A stretch of 64,000 nucleotides of DNA from Raoultibacter massiliensis (GTDB lineage Bacteria > Actinomycetota > Coriobacteriia > Coriobacteriales > Eggerthellaceae). The first letter of the stretch is position 1. Every line of letters starts with the position of its first letter. Of this stretch, positions 58,989 to 64,000 are shown one piece after another. Below the pieces are notes generated by a model that was not told where the DNA came from, ran no database searches, and saw nothing but the letters and a program-made list of their open reading frames with translations. A program made the position numbers and the translations under genes. The DNA is taken from contig NZ_LT962671.1 in assembly GCF_900199545.1 (NCBI RefSeq), forward strand, positions 980,814 through 1,044,813. Reading direction: 5' to 3'.

Positions 58989-60128
58989 TCAACGTCTGCC
59001 GATGATGATTTCGCGCAGCGCGGATAAAAGCTTCTCGTTGTCTTCACGGCTTCTCACGCCCACGCAGAAGTACTTTCCACCCGTTATGCCGGGCATTCCT
59101 TCAAGCTTCCTTACGAGAAACCCTGCAAGCTGCAGACGCAAGACCAGCTCCGAGGTATTCGCCACAGCCAGATCCATCGGAGCCGCATTGTCGAACGAGC
59201 ACATGACGAAATTCGCCTCTGCGGGGAAAATCTGGATGCCGGGAATGAGGTTGAGCATACATTGCATCCAGGGAATTTCAGTATCGAGGAACTCCCGGGT
59301 CTTCTCAAGGTAATCGGCGGATTCGGTGTACACGTGCGCGCCGACGACCTCCGCGAACATCGAAAGCCCCGAATTGTCGAAGAACTGCTCTATCTGCATA
59401 ATGGTATCGGGATGAGCAATGCAGTAGCTTATGGGAATGCCCGGCATAGCGAAGGCGGAGCTGAGCGATCTGACGATGATCAGGTTCCGGTACCGATCGA
59501 TAAGCGGAATCATGCTTTCTCCGCCGAGCGTCAATTCTATGAGGCTTTCGTCCACCACCACCCATGAGCACGCCTCGAGATAGTTGACGAGGGTCTGCTT
59601 GGGAAGCAAGCGGCTTGTCGGATACGTCGGGTTCGCGAGAACCGCAGCATCGAACCTCAGTCCGATATCGTGGGCTGCGTGCACATCGGGAACAACGAAC
59701 GCGTGAGGAGTGGAAAGCTCGACCACATCATGGCCCGCGTTCGCCACGGCAAGCATGAATTCTGCAGCCGCCGGAGACACGATGCCTACCGAACACGGCC
59801 TATAGGTCTGCGCCACCGACCGCACCATATCGCTCACCGATGTTCCGCAGAGAAACGACTCGGGTGCGATGCCGAATTTACGCGCAAGAGCAGCGCGAAA
59901 CGTATGGGCGCTGCGATCGGGCATATAGCTCAGCTCCCCATCGACCAAGCCGGTATGCATGGCGCGTATGAACGATTTCGGCGTGCCGAGGGGGTTGGCC
60001 GTTCCCGAAAAATCAAGCCAATTCATTTCGGTACGCAGCTCGTAAGGAAGAGACAACGGCTTTTCAGGTTGCGCCGCCATGGCATCGCGAACGCTCGAGC
60101 GAGCGTTGAACCCAAACAATGCCGACAT
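58989..60128 (-). CDS. HisC/CobD-like aminotransferase-fold protein lacking the PLP lysine
   Basis: A 379-aa protein aligning by eye along its whole length with histidinol-phosphate aminotransferase. The NPTYPTSRLLP turn and VVVDE strand (the Asp that contacts the PLP nitrogen) are kept. But the S-x-S-K motif reads VRSLSSAFAMPGIPISY: the Schiff-base lysine is Ser224. Further expected residues also differ: the Tyr after DEA is Leu (DESLIEL), the Arg after the lysine is Pro (GIPIS), and the C-terminal substrate Arg is Cys (YFCVGV). It cannot use normal PLP chemistry. The ATG at 60128 follows AAGGAGGG. It stands between DegV and DinB. Confidence 0.85.
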   Translation of the reverse strand: MSALFGFNARSSVRDAMAAQPEKPLSLPYELRTEMNWLDFSGTANPLGTPKSFIRAMHTGLVDGELSYMPDRSAHTFRAALARKFGIAPESFLCGTSVSDMVRSVAQTYRPCSVGIVSPAAAEFMLAVANAGHDVVELSTPHAFVVPDVHAAHDIGLRFDAAVLANPTYPTSRLLPKQTLVNYLEACSWVVVDESLIELTLGGESMIPLIDRYRNLIIVRSLSSAFAMPGIPISYCIAHPDTIMQIEQFFDNSGLSMFAEVVGAHVYTESADYLEKTREFLDTEIPWMQCMLNLIPGIQIFPAEANFVMCSFDNAAPMDLAVANTSELVLRLQLAGFLVRKLEGMPGITGGKYFCVGVRSREDNEKLLSALREIIIGRR

Positions 60129-60235
60129 GTCCTTCCCTCCTTTTTTCACCTCCCGTAACGCTCTTGCCGCTACGGGGAAACCAATCCTAGCACAATTCAA
60201 GCCCCTTATGCCCGACATGTTAGACTATCAACACC

Positions 60236-61561
60236 ATGTATGGCACACACGGACATACGAATGATCGCGAAGAACCTGGCATCGACGCCGCAGGACGGCT
60301 TCCCGCATGGCGCGGTCCTGCAATCCTGCTCGTCGACCTCGATGCGTTCTTCGCTTCGGTCGAACAGCTCGACCACCCTGGCTGGCGGGGCAAACCCGTC
60401 ATCGTGGGCGGCGATCCCGACAAGCGCGGCGTGGTATCGACCGCATCGTACGAGGCGCGCGTCTTCGGGGTGAGAAGCGCCATGCCCTCCTCGCAGGCGG
60501 CACGCCTCTGCCCCGACGCCATCTGGACGCACGGGCACTACGGCCGTTACCGCGAGATGTCGAGGAAGATCATGGGCATATTGCTCGATGAAAGCCCTCG
60601 AATCCAGCAGGTAAGCATCGATGAGGCGTTTCTCGACGTATCCCCCACGGCCCACGTGAACGAACACCCCATCCTCATTGCGCAGCGCATTCAGAAGAGG
60701 GTTGCCGATCTCGGCGTAACCTGCTCCATCGGACTCGGCACTACGAAGACCATTGCCAAGATAGCCTCGGATATGGACAAGCCGCAAGGTTTGACCATCG
60801 TTTATCCCGGCCGCGAGAAAGATTTCCTGAGCCCTTTGCCCATTCGCACCATGAGCGGCGTCGGACCTGCTGCCGAGCGCGCGCTCACCTCGCACGGCAT
60901 CCGCACGCTCGGCGAGCTTGCCGCGGCCGACGAAGCGCTGCTCAAGCATATCTTCGGCAAGAACGCCGAGGTGATCATGGCCCGTGCGAACGGAGGCGAC
61001 CTCACGCCGGTCGCCGACGACGATCCCGTCAAATCGGTCTCGAACGAGACGAGTTTCGCCGAGGATCTTTCAAGTGCCGAAGAGGTGGAAGCGGGCATCG
61101 CGACCATGGCGTCAAAGGTCGGCAGGCGGCTTCGCAAGAAGGGCATGCGGGGCCACACGATCAGTCTCAAATTGAGGTTTTCCGATCGAAGCATCCGAAG
61201 CGTGCAGAAACGGCTCGACGAGGCGACCGACGACGACTTGCTTTTCACCCCTTTGCTCTACCGTATGGCCCGCGAGATATGGGAGCCGGGTATCCCGGTA
61301 AGGCTCATCGGCGTCGGCATGGCCGGATTCGACGATGACGAACCGACGCAGGATGCTTTGTTCGATGTGCTGCAGGAGGCGCCGAGCGAAAACGACGTCA
61401 AGCCCATCATCGAAGACGACGAGAAGAGAAGCGGGCTTCTCGCCGCAACCGACAAGGTGAAAGACCGATTCGGCGATGCGGCAGTGAAATTCGGGCGCGA
61501 GCTTTCCATGGAACGGCGAACCACCGGTTCGGGATCGAAGAACTCATCCGATTACAAGTAG
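60236..61561 (+). CDS. dinB: DNA polymerase IV (Y family)
   Basis: A 441-aa translesion polymerase. Catalytic acids lie in LLVDLDAFFASVEQ and SIDEAFLDVS. The thumb and little-finger parts follow, and GPAAERALTSHGIRTLGEL is the helix-hairpin-helix. QDALF near residue 370 could bind the sliding clamp. The N-terminal 25 residues are extra. No ribosome-binding site and no LexA-type box were seen before the start; a weak -10 (TAGACT, 60221-60226) is close. Confidence 0.94.
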   Translation: MYGTHGHTNDREEPGIDAAGRLPAWRGPAILLVDLDAFFASVEQLDHPGWRGKPVIVGGDPDKRGVVSTASYEARVFGVRSAMPSSQAARLCPDAIWTHGHYGRYREMSRKIMGILLDESPRIQQVSIDEAFLDVSPTAHVNEHPILIAQRIQKRVADLGVTCSIGLGTTKTIAKIASDMDKPQGLTIVYPGREKDFLSPLPIRTMSGVGPAAERALTSHGIRTLGELAAADEALLKHIFGKNAEVIMARANGGDLTPVADDDPVKSVSNETSFAEDLSSAEEVEAGIATMASKVGRRLRKKGMRGHTISLKLRFSDRSIRSVQKRLDEATDDDLLFTPLLYRMAREIWEPGIPVRLIGVGMAGFDDDEPTQDALFDVLQEAPSENDVKPIIEDDEKRSGLLAATDKVKDRFGDAAVKFGRELSMERRTTGSGSKNSSDYK

Positions 61562-61564
61562 GGC

Positions 61565-61589
61565 GAAAAAGGGCCGGCTGAACCGGCCC
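61565..61589 (-). terminator. Rho-independent terminator of the glycosyltransferase gene
   Basis: On the minus strand GGGCCGG and CCGGCCC form a 7-bp stem with a 5-nt loop, followed by TTTTT (61570-61566). It lies about 60 bp after the stop of the GT2 gene and 4 bp from the dinB stop. Confidence 0.85.
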
Positions 61590-61648
61590 CCGCATTCCCA
61601 TCCGCTCGATCGCGCGGCGCTCTGCCCGCGCTTGAGACGCGGCGAGCG

Positions 61649-62671
61649 TCAGTTGAACTTGAATATCTTCTGAGCCACACGATAGCCCGTAAGGCCGATG
61701 CGCCTGCCCACCGCAGTCGGAAGATTCGTGCCCATGTTCAAGACGCTGCGCCGAATACGCCGGTAGAGCGCATCGTTTCGATTTTTGAGGTACATCCAGA
61801 TATCCTCGCGCTTGTCTTCCGATTCGTCGGTGTTCTGCATGCGCAAAAAGATCGAGCAGATGCACATCATCATGGAAAGATAGTTCTCCATGTAATGCTC
61901 GAGCCGCTTGTCGGGCACGTCGTCGGGCAGCCGAACCGAATCGATCATAATGCGCGTCACGCGAAGCTGCTGGTCGATGCGCGACATCATGACGCTTTCG
62001 TTCACGCTCTGATCTTCACGCCCGATGTAGTATCGGTACATGTCCACATCGCGGTAATACATGGTTCTCACATGCGGCAGCGGGACGTACACGAATATGT
62101 TATCCACGTAAAACGTGTGCTCGGGAAGCTGCAGGTTCATGTCGCGCAGAAGCTCGGTGCGATAAATGACCGAGTGCATGAGCAGGTACTGGCTCTGAGA
62201 GAAATGTCCGACGTCTTCCCATCCGAACTCCCTGCCTTCGGGAAACACGTTGCGGTAGTGCATGATGGTCCGCTTCCCCTCATGCACCTTTTCGTACACG
62301 TAGTTGCCGATCACGAGATCGGTCGGGCTTTCCCGCTCCACCTGCTTGCGCAGGTACTTCATGATGTCGTGCATGGCTGCTTCGTCGAGCCAGTCGTCGG
62401 AATCGACCACCTTGTAGTACAGGCCGCTTGCTTCGGCGAGGCCGGCATTGACCGCCGAACCGTGGCCGCCGTTTTCCTTATGAATCGCCTTGATGATGCC
62501 AGGATGGCGCGAGGCCCACTCGTCGGCCTTCTCTGCCGTATCGTCTTTCGTGGACCCGTCGTCGACGATGAGGATTTCGATATCATCCCCGCATTTGAGG
62601 ATGGATTCGATGCATGCGTCCATGTACGACGCCGAATTGAAGCACGGAACGGCGAATGAGACGGTTTTCAT
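61649..62671 (-). CDS. Family 2 glycosyltransferase
   Basis: A 340-aa GT-A-fold enzyme. SFAVPCFNSASYMDACIESIL, LIVDDGS and KVVDSDDWLDE provide the nucleotide-sugar and metal-binding sites. The C-terminal third is helical and basic. The start at 62671 is chosen for MKTVSFAVPCFN; a weak GGGCGG lies upstream. It follows the galactopyranose mutase gene by 13 bp, suggesting synthesis of a galactofuranose-containing surface polymer. Confidence 0.9.
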   Translation of the reverse strand: MKTVSFAVPCFNSASYMDACIESILKCGDDIEILIVDDGSTKDDTAEKADEWASRHPGIIKAIHKENGGHGSAVNAGLAEASGLYYKVVDSDDWLDEAAMHDIMKYLRKQVERESPTDLVIGNYVYEKVHEGKRTIMHYRNVFPEGREFGWEDVGHFSQSQYLLMHSVIYRTELLRDMNLQLPEHTFYVDNIFVYVPLPHVRTMYYRDVDMYRYYIGREDQSVNESVMMSRIDQQLRVTRIMIDSVRLPDDVPDKRLEHYMENYLSMMMCICSIFLRMQNTDESEDKREDIWMYLKNRNDALYRRIRRSVLNMGTNLPTAVGRRIGLTGYRVAQKIFKFN

Positions 62672-62684
62672 AGATGCCGCCCGA

Positions 62685-63905
62685 CTATTCTTCGCCGACG
62701 AGTTCGTCGGCGAGCGCGAGCGCGCGTCCGATGATAACGTCCATGTTGTAATACCGGTACTCTGCAAGGCGCCCGAGCGGGTGGAAGTTCGCAAGTCCGC
62801 TCGTCAACTTGAGGTAACGATCGTAATGGGCGGCGTTCTCGTCGTTGATGATGGCGTAGTACGGAATCTGGGTCTTCGGATCATCGTATGAATGCGAATA
62901 CTCTTTCATGATCGTGGTCTTCGCGCTCTCCTGCCCCGTCAGGTACTTGAACTCGGTGATGCGCGTGTAATCTTCGGTGACCGTGAAGTTGACCGTTCCG
63001 CAGGGAAGCACGTGCTCGACGTCGTGCGTCTCATAGGCGAAATCGAGGCTTCGGTACGGCAACCTGCCGAACCGAGACAGGAAAAGCTCGTCGAGCGGGC
63101 CGGTGTATACGATGGGCCCGTCGATCGGTACGTCCTTTATCGATATGGCCGCAAGCGGGGCGTTCTCGTCATCGCTTTCGAATTCGAGGTCGAAGATGCT
63201 CTCCGCCTCGGTCTCCAGGCATACGTCGATGAGATCGTGATCGAGCATGCTCTCGAAAAGCGGCGTGTAGCCATTCGCCGGCATGCCCTGAAAGGCATCT
63301 TGGAAATAGCGGTTGTCGCGCGAGACGAACACGGGCACGCGCGCCGTCACGCTCGGATCGACCTCTTCGGGCGTGAGCCCCCATTGCTTCTGCGTGTAGT
63401 ACAGGAAAACGTTCTTGTAGATGAAGTCGGCGATCTCCGAAAGCTCAGGGTCGTCCTGGGCGCGCAGCTCGTTGATGGTCACCTTGCGTTCGTCGCCGAA
63501 CGTTTCGATGAGCTTGTCGATCAGATGCGCGGCCTTCTCTTCCCCGTAGACGATCTCCATCGAGTTCTTATTGAAAGGGACGGGCATGTAGGTGCCGTAC
63601 CAATCGGCAAGCACCTCGTGCTCGTAATCGCGCCATTCGGTAAAACGCCTCACGTAATCGAACGCGCGCTTGTCGTTGGTATGGAAGATATGCGGCCCGT
63701 AGCGATGGACGAGAATCCCGTTTTCGTCGAGCTCGTCGTACATGTTGCCGCCGATATGGGCCCTCTTCTCGATAATCAGCACGCGCTTGTTCGCTCGCTC
63801 GGCAAGCTCCCGAGCGACAACGGCGCCCGCGAAGCCGCTTCCCACGACGACCGCGTCGTAATCGGCCACGTCGAGCTCCTTGAAACTGCGCACCTGTACA
63901 CCCAT
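62685..63905 (-). CDS. glf: UDP-galactopyranose mutase
   Basis: A 406-aa flavoenzyme. VVGSGFAGAVVARELAER is the FAD-binding GxGxxG; later motifs include HIGGNMYDELDENG, YGPHIFHTNDK and FNFTV-like VNFTVTEDYTRITEFK. It interconverts UDP-galactopyranose and UDP-galactofuranose. The ATG at 63905 follows AAGGAAGGG. It begins an operon with the GT2 gene. The 95 bp upstream to the window edge show no gene. Confidence 0.95.
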   Translation of the reverse strand: MGVQVRSFKELDVADYDAVVVGSGFAGAVVARELAERANKRVLIIEKRAHIGGNMYDELDENGILVHRYGPHIFHTNDKRAFDYVRRFTEWRDYEHEVLADWYGTYMPVPFNKNSMEIVYGEEKAAHLIDKLIETFGDERKVTINELRAQDDPELSEIADFIYKNVFLYYTQKQWGLTPEEVDPSVTARVPVFVSRDNRYFQDAFQGMPANGYTPLFESMLDHDLIDVCLETEAESIFDLEFESDDENAPLAAISIKDVPIDGPIVYTGPLDELFLSRFGRLPYRSLDFAYETHDVEHVLPCGTVNFTVTEDYTRITEFKYLTGQESAKTTIMKEYSHSYDDPKTQIPYYAIINDENAAHYDRYLKLTSGLANFHPLGRLAEYRYYNMDVIIGRALALADELVGEE

Positions 63906-64000
63906 GTGAACCCTTCCTTTTGGAAACGTATGAGACAAAGCGACACCCCGGCCTCTGTTTGCCGATGTCGCGCAGCGGACTATCGTCCTGCATATTCTGC

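Noticed and set aside
60180..60235. LexA box before dinB
   Set aside because: No GAAC-N4-GTTC-type or E. coli-type SOS box is present in the upstream DNA.

Overview
The window looks like chromosome of an anaerobic actinobacterium of the Coriobacteriia, most likely Eggerthellaceae. The evidence is two LuxR-type regulators with a polytopic membrane N-terminus, a Tat-exported DMSO-reductase-type molybdoenzyme cluster with its own chaperone, very large CWB2-anchored surface proteins, a menaquinone prenyltransferase, an Ech-type [NiFe] hydrogenase and a moderately GC-rich, densely packed genome. This is inferred from gene content; no rRNA or other phylogenetic marker was compared.

Layout. 1-2763: the 5' part of an MFS transporter gene, divergent from a membrane LuxR regulator. 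3030-12787: two giant tandem paralogous surface proteins (1573 and 1644 aa). Each has a beta-helix-like region, a lipase-like domain without its nucleophile, a degenerate RTX-like segment and Ig-like modules. Each ends in a 963-bp cell-wall-binding cassette that is almost identical in the two genes. 12952-20333: a minus-strand molybdoenzyme operon (unknown protein, DmsA, DmsB, DmsC, TorD, NapG-like, NapH-like), divergent from a second membrane LuxR gene (20505-21977). 22193-31367: mixed housekeeping and small genes (a degenerate GGDEF protein, transglutaminase-like, HelD, TMEM175-like channel, GNAT, LMW phosphatase, thioesterase, Mbeg1-like hydrolase, MenA, GluQ). 31371-42101: a long minus-strand run with PgsA, VanW, PaaK, ACT, a D-Ala-D-Ala carboxypeptidase, FHA, IorA, IorB, ACT and PaaK. 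42244-47693: echABCDEF. 47968-49930: MOSC, cold-shock protein, GlsB-like protein, a GNAT remnant and tRNA-Pro(GGG). 50037-57808: CoaBC, ferrochelatase, a CmpB-like membrane protein, Rlu, LspA and IleS. 58005-63905: DegV, an aminotransferase-fold protein without its PLP lysine, DinB, a GT2 glycosyltransferase and UDP-galactopyranose mutase.

How the genes may work together. The DmsABC-like complex probably reduces an unknown exported substrate with electrons from menaquinol, with the NapG/NapH-like proteins as an extra electron route and TorD for cofactor loading. IorAB oxidises aryl pyruvates to aryl-acetyl-CoA and reduces ferredoxin. The two PaaK-type ligases act on aryl-acetates. Ech could reoxidise that ferredoxin to H2 and conserve energy. 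These links are inferences from neighbourhood and family.

Most notable points: the homogenised anchor cassette whose only four differences are A/G transitions that change amino acids; the active-site-dead lipase-like domains; the aminotransferase-fold protein missing several PLP and substrate residues; two genes that look internally deleted in frame; and perfect inverted repeats in several promoter regions.
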